Below, piece by piece: positions 1 through 13,270 of a DNA stretch of 64,000 nucleotides (the first letter of the stretch is position 1; every line of letters begins with the position of its first letter). Source of the DNA: Xanthostigma xanthostigma (lineage: Eukaryota > Arthropoda > Insecta > Raphidioptera > Raphidiidae). Position numbers and translations under genes: made by a program. Where the stretch lies: positions 26,622,465-26,686,464 of the forward strand of contig OY754468.1 of the NCBI GenBank assembly GCA_963575645.1. The letters are read 5' to 3'. The notes under the pieces are model-generated. The model had not been told where the DNA came from and searched no databases. It saw only the letters and a list, made by a program, of their open reading frames with translations.

Positions 1-139
1 AGTCTTAATTAGACTACTTTGATGGTTAAATTCCAATCTATGATTTATAACAATATATTAAACTAAAAAATTGTTTTAAAAAATGTGTTAGCCGTCAATC
101 GTATAATATTTCAAGTATTTTTTTCTTTCCTTGTTTCAG

Positions 140-3100
140 CGGGCACAATTATGTATGAACAAGCGTTGCGCTTAAATCAGATCAACGCGCCTTGGGCTAT
201 GGAGCAGCAAGCAAAAAGTTATTTGGCATGCATTAACGCCCTTTCGCTTGTCGACGAAAATTTTCAGTGGGTTGTTAGACCACGCGCATTAATAAATAAC
301 TGTCCCGATACTGATGAAGTTAAAATATATCCCATAGCTGGCTCAGGAAAAGAGGTGATTTTCTTCTTCTTTTAAATGAATTATTTTTAAAAAATGTCTT
401 TCCTTGCGGTTTATTAATGTCTTAAATTATTTTTAGATAAAAGAATTCAAATTGAACAGAGATATTGAAACGTTATGTTTAGAAGATATTAGAAAAGAAT
501 TGGAACACGTGAGGGCTAGAATACATTTGACGAAAATAGATCCCAACATACATATATCTCCTGAATCAAGTAAGTAGCTATTCAATTACGTAATATTACG
601 GTTCTAGCATTGTTTTAGTCATACCCAGAACCGGATTAAGCCATATAGAGGCCCCTCTTGGTAGGTAGTATTTAAACCTTTCACCAACACAAAATTTTAA
701 TATCTCTGCAAGAATGTCGTTTATTGAAAAAAAGTTATTTACGATATGTGCTTGTCGAGATTACGCACAAGTCACTAGTTTGGGTGAAATCTGGCAAAGT
801 CGTAAGCACTCTAAGATTTGAATTCAAATGTGTCGCACGCGCATATTATAATGAATGTTTTACGTTATCGTTGTTACAGTTTTACTAAAATGTATATAAA
901 AACAGAAATACTCATTACATAACTCTCATTTAATAACTAACAATTTACTTAATATATGAACAATTATTTCTACCGATAAAATGCAATAGCTATAGTATAA
1001 TATGCAAGTATACGAAAAGCATATCGATATACATAAATACCGATTTAAATTATCGTCGTTGGTTCTGTAATACCTCTTATGTGCAAAAAGTAAAATTTGC
1101 AGGAAAAGCCAAAAAGTGGTTATTTCAGCAATGGATGGTAAGAACTAGCAATTTCAGAGGTATATTACTAATTCATACTTATCTTTACTATACGTGTTTA
1201 ATTAAGACGAAGTATTTTCTTAAATAATATTTAACGTTAATTTCGGATTTATTGGCACATGGGAGGAATTATTTTATACAACTTTTTACATAAGAGTTAC
1301 TTCCTCTTGTTGGTTACTGTAAAATTAATTTGGAGGTATTACTAGTGTATAGAGCTCCGTTTCCTGAATCTTTTCATTTAAAAAACGTAAAATCTGCCAA
1401 TTATGCATGTAAGAGCTATTACAGAACCAACGACGTTATATTGATTTATTCTAAGGGAAAAACTATCTCAATTTCCATTTTATTAAAATAATTTATAATA
1501 ATGAATATACACAAACACGCCATTTTGGAACAGCCAATACACTGGAATGCACTTACACAGTAGTACCAACTGTATAATCACGAAATTTCAAGCCGAGATG
1601 TTGCCATTCGGCTTCCTCTACAAACAACTGCATCACGCAACGCTTTTTTCACAGCTCAAATTTTTGTTCTTACATTGACAATTACACATGTTTGGCCTAG
1701 CTTTACTGTGGAAGTTTCCCCTTGCCCCGCTTCCTCTCACTCTAACTTCTTTTGCACACACTGCCATGAACTAATCACTGACCGAGGTGGTTATATAGCT
1801 AGCGCTCCTAGCGGTATAGTTCGGCAGTGCCCATCTCCATTCATAGAAAACCTGGAATTCCAATTTTTATATTTTTTATGTATATTGATTTGATGTCAGG
1901 TCCAAACGAATTATCGGCTTTGTTGGCAAATGTTGGAATGTTCCGAGCAGCTGTCTCACTATGTACCAGTTACAAATTACCGTACGGGCCTGTTTTAAAA
2001 GAACTGGCGATGAGATGCGTTCGAGATTGCGATAAAGACACGACAGACGCATGGGTCTGGTTAGAGAACAACATCGGGGAATTGTCGGTCAGCGAAACAA
2101 ATCCGTCGGCTGTCTATTGGTTGATGCTAGAAAATTTCATCAAAAAATACGAACAGCAAGGAAGTACGGTGCTACACAAAGTTGTTGCGGAACGTATAAT
2201 AACACTCGGTGCCTTTTTGCCTCACTGGTTGCAATCTTCTTATAAGGTATTTATGCAAGACAATATGAAAAAGTGCCATACAACATAACAAAATGAATAT
2301 TTATTACTAGCCGTTACCCGCATGCGTTAACAAAAATTTTATTTTCTTTATTATGTGTGAAATGTCAATATTTTTGAAGTTGAAATGATCCCATTGCCGA
2401 ATTGGCTGGAATTTTTGTTATTGAAATAATAATACAGGGTGAGTCAGACCACCCGTATCAGTCGTTTTTTTCGAAAACGGTTAGTCGTAGAGAGTTGTCT
2501 CAAAAATCTGTATTATAAAAGCCCTAATGAAGAATCGAATGGTGATATTTTTTCCCCCCGGAAAGGTCGGCTTCCCTGATAGTTTGCTCCGAAATGTTCA
2601 GAACTCCGGAATGTTAAATGGCACGATAGGTCGAAAGTGGTATTGTTGAAAAGATCTTTAAAAAATAAGCAAGTTTTGTAGGACATTTTTTTTTTGTTAC
2701 TGCCACCCCTGTTAAGTAATATTCATTTGAAATTATTAAATTAACATGTCAGAATAACAAAAAAGTCGGCATTTAAAATCTAGTTACCTAATTAAACAAT
2801 GTCACAATAAGTTTTCAATAATTGCAATTGTTTTTTTTTTGTCGGAAAATACTTCCAGGTACTCATAACATATCTAGAAGAGCTCTGCAGTGTTTAGAAG
2901 TAATTTGAAGACAGTTTGAACATTTGTGACATTGTTTAATTAGGTAACTAGATTTTAAATGCCAACTTTTAAAATTAAGTTTGTTATTCTTACATGTTAA
3001 TTTAATAATTTCAAATAACAAAAAAAAAATGTCCTACAAAACTTGCTTATTTTTTAAAGATCTTTTCAACAATTCCACTTTCGACCTATCGTGCCATTTA

Positions 3101-4726
3101 ACATTCCGGAGTTCTGAACATTTCGGAGCAAACTAACAGGGAAGCCGACCTTTCCGGGGGGAAAAAATATCACCATTCGATTCTTCATTAGGGCTTTTAT
3201 AATACAGATTTTTGACACAACTCTCTACGACTAACCGTTTTCGAAAAAAACGACTGATACGGGTGGTCTGACTCACCCTGTATATAGTGGTACCTCGACA
3301 TATGAGTTTAATTCGTTCCGCAACCTTGCTCGTATCTTGAATTACTCGTATCTCGAAGCAAATTTTCCCATACAAAACAATTGAACTACCATTAATCCGT
3401 TCCAACCCCCAAAATGTCACCCCAGTTTGAATAATAAAAACGTATTTATAAATGACAAATACTTATTGTACAAAAACAAAAAAGAGAATGTAGAGAAATA
3501 AATTAGATATCCTCACTGGTCTTTGCCTTTTTCGCTACATTTTTCTCGCTTTCACCTGTAGGCCGTTTAGAAAAAAACATGTCCAAGGAGGTTTGTTTCT
3601 TCCTCCCTCTCAGAATGTTCCGGAAATGAGTTAGGCAAGTGTCATTAAACCTGCTAAACCGAACTCGTATCTCGAATTTCGCTCGTAACTCAAAGCAAAA
3701 AATCACTCGCTCGCCGGCTCGTATCTCGAAAAACTCGTATGTTGGGGCACTCGTATGTCGAGGTACCACTGTAATACTTTACTAACTTCTATATTATATA
3801 TACATCTATTTGCTTTCTCTCTAGTTTGTGGTTTGTACCTAAACGAAATAATTTTGAAGTCTCTAGGTAAACCATTCGATATAAATTATTAGTATCGGTA
3901 CTTATAAAGTATCACCTAATTATTAGATATTGAATGGTTTATTGGGTATCAGATAGTTAAGTTCCCAGATAGAAGAAAGTCCAGGTGTCAGTGTACCCAG
4001 TTTTTTTATGATGGGAGAATATGCTCTTAAAATTAGTATTGACATCAGTCGTAAATGACTGGGCCGATTTTGGTAACACCTTGATATATGATCATTTGAT
4101 AAATTGATATAAGCGCGATCGAATCTGTAGATTGAATTAACATTAACGCGAGCAAAGCTGTGAAAAAGAACTATTACTACTTCATTTTGTTAAATTGTGT
4201 GGCAATTATTATTTTGGATCTGTAATTATTTATTTCGCTATGTTAAAATATCAGACTTTTCCATTGCATTTCAAACTTTTAAAGGAATTGCTTCAATAAA
4301 ATTATTATGTTCAAATCTTTGATTAACATCCAATTACTCCTCAATTGGTTGATAATTTTATTTATTAAAATTATTATGTTTTATATTTAGATACGAAACG
4401 CATCCGAACTCATAATCCTATATCAGAGAAGTAATCGTTTGGTAGAAGCAACCGAAATAGCTGTGGATTACTTATTGGCAGCTGTCGGGAAAGGCAAAGA
4501 ATATTTTGGATTAAAAGGATCCGTATCGCCCATCAACCCTGCGCTGTGCTTACCGATAAATACTGTAATTTCTCTAATTTATCAGTTGAAACGTGTAGTT
4601 CAAGTAGATAAAGAATATGAAAAATATTATGAAAGGCTATTAGAACAATTACAGAATTATAAAATGGTTTGTAAGCAAGTATCAAATGACATGGAGAAAA
4701 TCGCTTGGCAAAAAGTTCAAAGCTAG
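140..4726 (+). CDS. NUP160: Nucleoporin NUP160, C-terminal part (gene starts outside the window)
   Basis: Four exons, 140-354, 437-569, 1900-2246 and 4391-4726, each with AG/GT borders and compatible phases, give the last ~343 residues. NUP160 is a scaffold subunit of the Y-shaped (Nup107-160) nuclear pore complex, needed for pore assembly and mRNA export. Recognition rests on conserved blocks: MYEQALRLNQ followed by AKSYLACINAL, then LEDIRKELEHVRARI, then a helical block with AVSLCTSYKLP, and a final block AVGKGKEYFGLKG, all in the order of animal NUP160. The region is all-helical, as expected of the family's C-terminal domain. The family is usually ~1400 residues, so about three quarters lies upstream of position 1. 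A polyadenylation signal follows at 4792-4797. The 1.3-kb and 2.1-kb introns hold transposon remnants. Identity is established by homology; exact splice points are inferred. Confidence 0.93.
1054..1435. repeat. Foldback element in NUP160 intron
   Basis: The start (CGTCGTTGGTTCTGTAAT) reappears inverted at the right end (ATTACAGAACCAACGACG); the arms continue for ~45 bp with mismatches around a ~280-bp centre. There is no coding capacity. Looks like an old non-autonomous transposon; family unknown. Confidence 0.6.
2435..3280. mobile_element. Long-armed foldback MITE with TA target duplication
   Basis: Inverted arms of roughly 350-400 bp begin CAGGGTGAGTCAGACC and end with its complement. The element is flanked by TA at 2433-2434 and 3281-3282. 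TA duplication fits the Tc1/mariner (IS630) superfamily. No transposase is encoded, so it would need a helper element. It abuts the next element, suggesting insertion of one beside the other. Confidence 0.75.
3286..3770 (-). mobile_element. Pogo/Tigger-like DNA transposon remnant with transposase tail
   Basis: Terminal inverted repeats AGTGGTACCTCGACATA and its complement bound the element next to TA dinucleotides. On the minus strand, about 3503-3640 encodes a peptide with FRNILRGRKKQTSLDMFF followed by a basic tail, which resembles the C-terminus of Tigger/pogo transposases. The catalytic DDE domain is absent, so this is an internally deleted, non-autonomous copy. Family assignment is inference from the tail and the TIR. 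Confidence 0.65.
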
Positions 4727-4791
4727 TAAAGTTTTACATTGATATTCGCATTTGTGCAGTTTTTATTTTGTACTTTTTATGATCATTGAAT

Positions 4792-4797
4792 AATAAA
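4792..4797 (+). promoter_or_regulatory. Polyadenylation signal of NUP160
   Basis: AATAAA lies 66 bp after the NUP160 stop codon and is followed by a T-rich stretch, as expected for a 3' end signal. Confidence 0.6.
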
Positions 4798-5307
4798 CGT
4801 TTTTTACTTTTAATAAGTGTCTATCTATAGTTCATTTCAGAAATTTTAGACAATGACAAATAAACCTATACTTTACAAAGCAATATACTGCCCTAAAAAG
4901 GCAAAGGACAGTAAGTGACATTATTGTTGAAAAATGAGTTCATACTGAAACCAACGACAGCAGTAAGTGCTGCAGCAATAATTTTATTGTCTTTAAAAAA
5001 TGATTCCCCCATGTTTTGGTTTCCATAATCTAAAATTCTGGACGGTCAATACATTTTTAGTAAATCTTGATTTTCTCAAATTCATAAGTTGGTCACTTAC
5101 TGCCTTTTGCCTTTTTACGGCAGTATAAGCGGCACAGTTTTATGGCAAAATCTAAGAACAGGTATGCTTTACATTGTTTCATTGCTTTGCCGCTCCTTCA
5201 AGCTTGTTAGTATCTAAGTACTACCAATGACTGTGATTTCCAAACTGAACTGTTGGTACAAATATCGATTAATTTATTTTAATCTTTCATATCCAACAGA
5301 AAACCTA

Positions 5308-5734
5308 TTAAGAGTATTCGTCCCTGCAAATACCCCCTGCACCCTTCATCTCAAATCTTTTCCCCTCGCCTAAAAACGGTTCGCGCTCTCCCGACGCTAT
5401 TTTTAAAGCTAGAGGGTTCTGGTAAACGCCAAATGAAAGACAAAGAATCAGACTACAGATCCTTCAGGCGAATTTTTTGAAAAACAGTTTCGCCTACGTG
5501 TGAAATATTACATAACTTATTATTTTTTTCAAAAGGTTGTAAGTTTTTTCAGGATTTTTTTTCAAAAAATTCGCCTGAAGAATTTGTAGTCTGATTCTTT
5601 GTCTTTCATTTGGCGTTTACCAGAACCCTCTAGCTTTAAAAATAGCGTCGGGAGAGCGCGAACCGTTTTTAGGTGAGGGGAAAAGATTTGAGATGAAGGG
5701 TGCAGGGGGTATTTGCAGGGACGAATACTCTTAA
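5308..5734. repeat. Near-perfect hairpin of ~180-bp arms
   Basis: The run from 5308 to about 5480 is repeated almost exactly as its complement from about 5565 to 5734, around a ~90-bp centre. The similarity of the arms implies recent origin or gene conversion. No protein is encoded; apparent reading frames on both strands are mirror images of one another. It sits between the converging NUP160 and small membrane protein genes. Confidence 0.75.
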
Positions 5735-6009
5735 CTTTTGTCCGTAGCTCTCCTAGAGCTCTTTCGTTCTTTGTTTCTTTTTGGTGTGTAAAGTTGTAAA
5801 CCAAGAAAATAGGAAGAAACTGAACTCCAAGCTCTAAGTTGAAGAAAAATATGGCGATATACCAGGCTTCTCCCAGGCGACCGATGCTAAAAGCATGTAA
5901 GTCCGTTGTTCTCACCCACCTCGGAGTAAACTAAGCTCGACTCTCCCTCAAAATTTTATACAACAGCAATCTCAGAAATTGATGTGACGTAAAACAGTAT
6001 GTAATTGGC

Positions 6010-6153
6010 AAGAAAAATAGCCCTTCTTCAAACTTTAAAACCTATCTTGTGAGCTAGAAGGCGAGCCCACAGTGACGTAATTTCCAGCTTCGTACCCAGC
6101 CTATCGGCCAGCAGAAGTCCAAGCAGCGTTTCTAGCCATGTGTGCAGCGGCCT
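6010..6153 (-). repeat. Partial copy of the GGCCGCTGCACA-ended repeat family
   Basis: In reverse orientation this stretch matches the left part of the elements at 26142 and 29834 (GGCCGCTGCACAC end, AGCTGGAAAT, CAAGATAGGTTTTAA). It is truncated on the other side. Confidence 0.65.
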
Positions 6154-6408
6154 TAAGTTATTTTCTTTGTGTTTGTGATCATTCATCATCATGTGTCACT
6201 GTTCATTAAAATTAAAAAAAATATACCACTTTTTAAAAAAATTGTCTATTAAAATGTTTAATAATATTTTTTTTATGTCTATTAATTTTTTACAATAAAT
6301 ATACGCAATATTATTTGTCTAAAACTTAAAAATAAATAAAATATAAAATTACGTTTAAATACAATTTTTCACGTCTAGCTTATAATAAAAATTCTAAGAT
6401 ATTCTTAA

Positions 6409-9113
6409 CTATTCATAGCTTGGTTTTTGATAACGAATACTACTTAACAGTAAATACACACAAATCGCTCCAAGACATCCAGCTATTACGGCTACAACCA
6501 TGCTGGGACTGCGTCGAAATAAAACGAGAATAAATATGAGGGCCGCCAAAATTATCATCGCAAATACTGGCAACAGTAACGGTGTTTCACTCCAGTAATG
6601 GTGTCGCATCAGGATTTCTTGAGCTGAAAACAATTTGTTGTGTTGTCAATTGAGATTTTACTCAGCATTTTAATAAGTTCGTTGCAAGCAGCCAGCAAAC
6701 GGTAACGAAACCGTCACCCGCATGCGCAGTAGGTAAAGCGAAGCTGTTAGTGGCGATTTTAGAATACGTTTTAGTTATTGCGCATGCGGGTGATGGTTTC
6801 GTTACCGTTTGCTGGCTGCTTGCAACGAACCTAATGTCAATACCAATAATCTATGAATTAACTATATGAATCATTGCCTATCTACTCAATGTGCGGGGAG
6901 TGAACGCAACAAAGCGTATCGAAAACATATCTGCGTCTCTTCAATGTAATTCCCTATTTCTCCGATGATAGGATTGGTTGATGTACTTGCATTCAATCTG
7001 AATAAAGTATCTCTGTTTCAAAAACTTTGTCTTTTTCTATGGCGTTAACAGCTTTTGGCCTAGGAGGGGGCAAATTAGAAATTTCTTAAGCCGGGTCCCC
7101 CGTGCTTGTTTTGCCCTCCTGGATACGCCAGTGCTTACGGCGTAAAAAAAGACAGAAGTATATGTTTGCACCCTAATAGTTCGATTGCGATTTTATTCCT
7201 ATGCTCAGTATAGAATAAAAGTATATGGTCAATACTGTTAGTTCTTTAAACATGAAATTTGAAGAATACGTTCCTTTTATAAGATAACCCTTTACAGCCG
7301 ATTCTATAATAATAATAATACATTTTTATTTGCATGGCCACAAAATGGATACAAAAGGTCATTAAAAGCATGATCATTGAAATTAAGACAAAACATTACA
7401 ATTTAAAATCAATTCAAATATCGTAAAATGATTCTACAAGTCCTGACAATTTGGACTTTTTTGTAGTGTACATTTTTTAATTATTTTCCAAATTGTTTTT
7501 TTGTTGCTGGCGTGACTATTCACAATTTTTTTTCCCCGCGAAACATTATTTTTTATGAACGCAAGCGGCTTCGCGCGGTTTTTTCACGCCGCACGCGGGT
7601 TTTCTCGCAGTTAAGCAGAGGTACAATATTTTTTAAATAATTTTTTCTAGGTTCTTGGACCCTAGATAATCAAAAACAAAAAAGTTTCGCCGGTTGTAAA
7701 GGGATAAGCGCCTGCCAAAGAAGAATTGTTCAAAATTCTACCCCTAAGAGGGTGAAAAAGGGTAAATGTGATTTTTTACAGATTTAAACAGGGCTGCAGA
7801 AAGCACTCAAAAAATTTGATTTGACAATGACCTTAGTTTGTTATCATAAAGATTATTTACAGTAATTTTTATACCGGCTGTTTCAAAAGTATCGGAACGG
7901 CTTAATATTTCTCATCGGGTAAGCCGGACTAAAAATGTGTTTTTTAATAACTTTTCCTGTCTATCGAATGGCAAAATTTGATTTTGGGCTCGAAGATCCT
8001 AAAAGGGCTCCGTAGGGCCCAACTTTGGAATTTTAAATGGGAACCATACTTTTTTATTTAATATTCGGATTCTGCGGAAAATTTTACATCCGTTTTAGTA
8101 TTTTTTTAATCCTCGGGTCCTATGTAAAGCCCCTAAGAAAGACCTAAAAATAAGCCCTGTACAATAAATATCTTTTGAAATGATTGACTTACTTTTACCT
8201 AAAATATTCGATTTTAAAGAGAAATTTCACTAATCAATACCTACTTCATAAGTCTCTAAAGCTTGATTTTGAAACTTAGGGCCCCTAAAATGGTCTAAAA
8301 GGGTTGGAGTTGGTTCCTAATATGAAATAAGAAAGTGTGGTTCCCATTTAAAATTTCAAAGTTGGACCCCATGGAACCATTTTAGGGTTCTCGGGCCCAA
8401 AAATCAAAATCTAATTTTGCCTTTCGATAGACAGGAAAAAGTTATTACAAAAACCATTTTAACATTTTCAGTCCGGCTTACCCGATAAACTACCCCCCAA
8501 AAATCAGTTTTTTAATTATTTTTTTAAACTCAGTAACTATTAGATATACTAAGATGTTTAGTTAATAAAAATCATCTGATATTAATATTTGGCATTACAG
8601 ATCCATGGGCTAAACACAAAAGAACAATTTAATCGAGAGCCAGACAGATAGACCATTTCCGGTTTTTTTCAATTTTGAAAATTCGTCTTATTGATTATTG
8701 CAGTAAAAGTAAGATGACAGACTATTGTTTTCTTGTCGTTTATTACATAATTAACTATCATTTTTTATATCAAAAATTTAAAAAAATACTCATTGACGTA
8801 GGGTATACTACTAATACAGGTCTGATTTGAAACCACGGGTCGCCTTGCCGACAGGATTGATTCCAAGAGGGTGAAATGCAGGCGTGTCACTGCAAGTGAC
8901 TTTTTTATTTTTCAGTTTTATATCAAATCGAAATAAAAAAAAAAACAAAAAATAAAATTGTATTAATTTGCACATTCAATAAAGATGTAAATTAAAAACA
9001 ATAATTGTGGATTGGCAAATCGTGTCAGTGTTACCGTGTAACTTGGAAACGACCACAATATTTTTATATATATATATACTAGCGGACCCGGCGAACTTCG
9101 TACCGCCTAACAG

Positions 9114-9190
<77 letters not shown>

Positions 9191-12100
9191 GCATTTGTAT
9201 CGTCTTCACCTCCGTACGTCTTTAGGACGCCCGCCCATCCGCTAGAACAAACTGCATTACTGAAGTTTTTTTCGTATTTAGGGGGTCAGGTGTTACGCCA
9301 TTTTACAGGCAAGGGTAGAGGGGTAACGATATCACATGTTTTTTTCATACAAAATACAAATCTGTATTTAGTACTACCCTAACTCCATATAGAATTATAA
9401 CGCTTTTGCCTTCTTGTATATAAAATTGTAAAACGCAACGGTTGTGTTCACCTCCAGCGGCGCTGCCAAATTTTAAAAACGTTTCCCACGCATTGATACG
9501 AAACTGCTGGAGAATCACATGTCGTGTACTTGCGACTTATTTTTAATAATCAGTTTTTAGTTTTATTATGTGCAAGCAGTGTACAGTTGAACTAGAGTGC
9601 TGCAATGGATACTCGTTGGCGGTAAGTTTAAGTCTTTTTTCTTAAGATGATGTATTGACGTAATCCTAAGAACTCAAAATATTGTAACTATTTAGGTTAT
9701 CTTTTCAATTACAGTAATTTATCAAATTTGGATTGACAAGGTTGTCAAATGTATTTATTTTGTATTATTTTTGTTCAAGTGCAAGACGACTCGTGAATCT
9801 GGCGCTCAAATCTGATCAGCGTAAGCAATGTGCCGAAGAAATTTCAAATAGTGGGGGCAACATTGTTGACGTTATTTGACAAAGGGGATGGAATTGAATA
9901 TAAAAACAAAAAATTAACTGACATTGATATCGACCCTAACAGCGTATTGGTTGCATGTGGCGATAATAATTCTGATGAAGAGAGCATTCTATCGAACTCG
10001 CAACTGACACAAGTACAAAAAAACAAACCTTTGACATCAAAAAATTGTGAAGAAAACTGCAGTTCGTCAAGCTCTAAAAATGTTACAAAAACAAAACAGA
10101 ATAGAGTTAGATGGACAGAAAAACAGAAAAAAATGGTTTCCTCACACTTTAAACAGCATATTAAAAAGAAGCAAGTTCCAAAAAAACTTGAGTGTGAAGA
10201 ACTTATAAATCAAAACAAAGAAATTTTGTGGAACCTGGATTGGGTAAAAGTGAAAACTTTTGTTTATAATTTATACACAAAACCAAAAAAATAAAAATAT
10301 GTAGTCAGTTTGACTTAAAGCCATTATTTTGAGTTATTTTATTCAAGAAAAAGATTTCTGTTCTCAATATTTTTATTTTGTTGGAAAGAAATTGTTAGTT
10401 CTGTTTGATTACTTTAATAATCTAATAAACTTTGTAAACGCGTGTTATTTATATTGATTTATTCAAAAAAAAGATTTCTGTTTTCAATATTTTTATTTTG
10501 TTGGTAACAAGTTGTTATTTTTATTTTATTACTTTTATTATCTAATAAACTTTGTTTAAAATTTGTAACCGCGCGTTATTTATTACCCAAAGAGCAGAAT
10601 AAAAAAATGTTTTCAATAATTTGATTAAATTAGTGCAGGCGCTGAGCGACATTCCTTAAAATAAACCGCTGGATGCATTGTAATGGATGATTTGAGTTAA
10701 GGGAGGTCTAAAGAATGAAATTCCGGAGGTTGCCGGAAAAAATCAGTGGTCAATTTTTTTTATATTTTTTATAAGAATTATTGGCTAAATCGCTGTTCCT
10801 CTTGGTTTTTCCAAATTTTTTTCTTTTTCAAACCACCCCTATGTTAAAGCGAACAAAACTAAAAAAAAATTATTTAAATCGGTCGAGCCGTTTTCGAGTT
10901 TTTCGAGACTAACCGATTTTGAATTTTTCGAATTTTCAGCTGTTCCTTTAGGTTTTTCCAATTTTTTATTATTTCAAAACCACCCATGCCTTGAGGCGAA
11001 CAAAACAAAAAAAAATTATTCAAATCGGTTGAGCCGTTTTTGAGATTAAGCGAGACTTACAATTTCGATTTTTTCGATTTTTCAGCTTTCTTTTGGTTTT
11101 TCCACAAGATTTTTTTTTTAATCACTCCTGTGGTGAGGCGAATAAAACAAGAAAAAAAATAGGAAAAACCCAAAGGAACAGCCAAAAAATCGAAATCGGT
11201 TAGTCTCGAAAAACTCGAAAACGGCTCGACCAATTTGAATAATTTTTTTTTGTTTTGTTCACCTCAACACAGGGGTGGTTTAAAAAAAAACTTGTGGAAA
11301 AACCAAAAGGAAAAGCTGAAAAATCGAAAAAATCGAAATAAATTAGTCTCGAAAAACTCAAAAACTGCTCGACCGATTTGAATAATTTTTTTTTGTTTAG
11401 TTCGCCTCAAGGTAGGGGTGGTTTAGAAATAAGAAAAAATTGGAAAAACCCAAAGGAACAGCTGAAAATTCGAAAAAATCGAAATCGGTTTGTCTCGAAA
11501 AACTCGAAAACGACTCGACCGATTTGAATATTTTTTTTTTGTTTTGTTCGCCTCAACACAGGGGTAGTTTGGAAAAAAATTTTTTTGGAAAAACCAAAAG
11601 TAACAGCGATTTAACCAATAATTCTTATAAAAAATATTTAAAAAAATTGACCACTGATTTCTTCCGGCAACCTCCGGAATTTCATTCTTTAGACCTCCCT
11701 TAACTCAAATCAACAATCACAATCCATCCAGCGGTTTTTTTTAGCGGGATGTAGCCTAGCTCCCGCTCTAAATAATAAATATAGTAAAAACCAAATCTAT
11801 CTGCGCACCAGATTTTAGTTACCTAGTAACTATTTTGTTGTAATACAGACTCTTTCATTACAACAAAATAGTTACAAGGTAACTAAAATCTGGTGCGCAG
11901 ATAGATTAGGTTTTTACTATAGAAACATTCCCACGACATAAAATAAATCTAAACAACTGAAAATTAGAACCCTTAGAAATAAATATTTTGAATTTTGAGT
12001 CAAACAATGTTATAATTAACACTGTTAAAAAAGTCTTAAATAATATAAAGGTGTTCCCAAATTAAGGGGCGATATTGTACCAGACTGTATGACTAAGAAT

Positions 12101-13229
12101 AAAAGTTTTTTTCATGTGGACATAAGTCCGAAAACGCTTGCTAACGGAGCTACGCCCCTTCGAATGGAGCACCCTGAAGACATTTTTTCCTAAATATTTT
12201 TGAAACCATTAATAATAAAATTTTCAAATTAGGTAGATTAAAATAATCCCTTTTTTTAACAAGTCGTTTTTTAATCTGTTTAAAGTTATAAAAAAAGTTT
12301 TTATGTAAAAAAGGTGCCCTTGGTTCATATTGATAGGATTTACCATTTTTGAGTAAAATCATTTTGAAAAAATCACATCCACAAAAATGTTAATTAAAAA
12401 TAATAATATTAAAATTAAAATTTGTGAACAGAAGGGCATGGAAATTGACAATTTGTTGTTGTAAAATTTGACTCAATAAATAAGCAAATGCAAAACTTGA
12501 TTTTTTCAAAATGATTTTACTGAAAAACGGTAAGTACTAGCAAGATGAACCAAGAGTACCTTTTTAACGTAAGAAACTTAATGTTTCATAATTTTAGTGA
12601 GATTTTTAAAAAACGACTCGTTAAAAGGGGGATTAGGTATTGTAACCATTCACCCTCCCACCGGTATGTGATGCCATGCGTATGATTAAAATTTTGAAAT
12701 TCCGAAACTGATTTAGCGTCAAAAGTTTATACACCATACCTAATTTCAAAATTTTATTATGAACAGTTTCGAAACTATTTGAGAAAAAAATTCGAAGCTC
12801 CCTAAACGAACATTGTCGAACTTTTGTACATATGAAAAAAATCTTTTATTTTTAGCCGTAGAATATGCTGGTAAAGTAAGTCATGACAATCATTGTAACG
12901 GCTTTGCCTCTAGCGGTGTTGCCAATATGATGAGACAAATACGTACTAGGAGCGTAAGGAGGTGGTCTTGAACTAAATACATTATGAGTATAAAACAGCA
13001 GCGCCGCGTAGTGAGTAAGTAGTGGAACTATAATGTATATTTACATGGATATATAGGTCGTTTTCACCTCCGACAAAAAAATCGGCAAACGCTAGGGGGA
13101 GACACAGGAAGGACAATAGAGATGAAAAACAGGCAAAACGCTTTCGCCTCCGAAATCGGAGGCGAACTCGTAAAAACGGAGGCGGAGACGACATATTCAT
13201 GTAGCATTGGGAGGTGTATGAGTACTAAA

Positions 13230-13270
<41 letters not shown>

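Noticed and set aside
1675..1893. 72-residue frame before NUP160 exon 3
   Set aside because: It is intron sequence; the conserved protein begins only after the acceptor at 1899.
5562..5915. 117-residue minus-strand frame
   Set aside because: Lies over a hairpin arm and a repeat fragment; no domain or conserved composition.
8976..9225. Reading frames rich in Ile-Tyr on both strands
   Set aside because: They are translations of the TA microsatellite, not genes.
11440..11703. 87-residue plus-strand frame
   Set aside because: Falls wholly within the right arm of the 10665-11735 foldback element.
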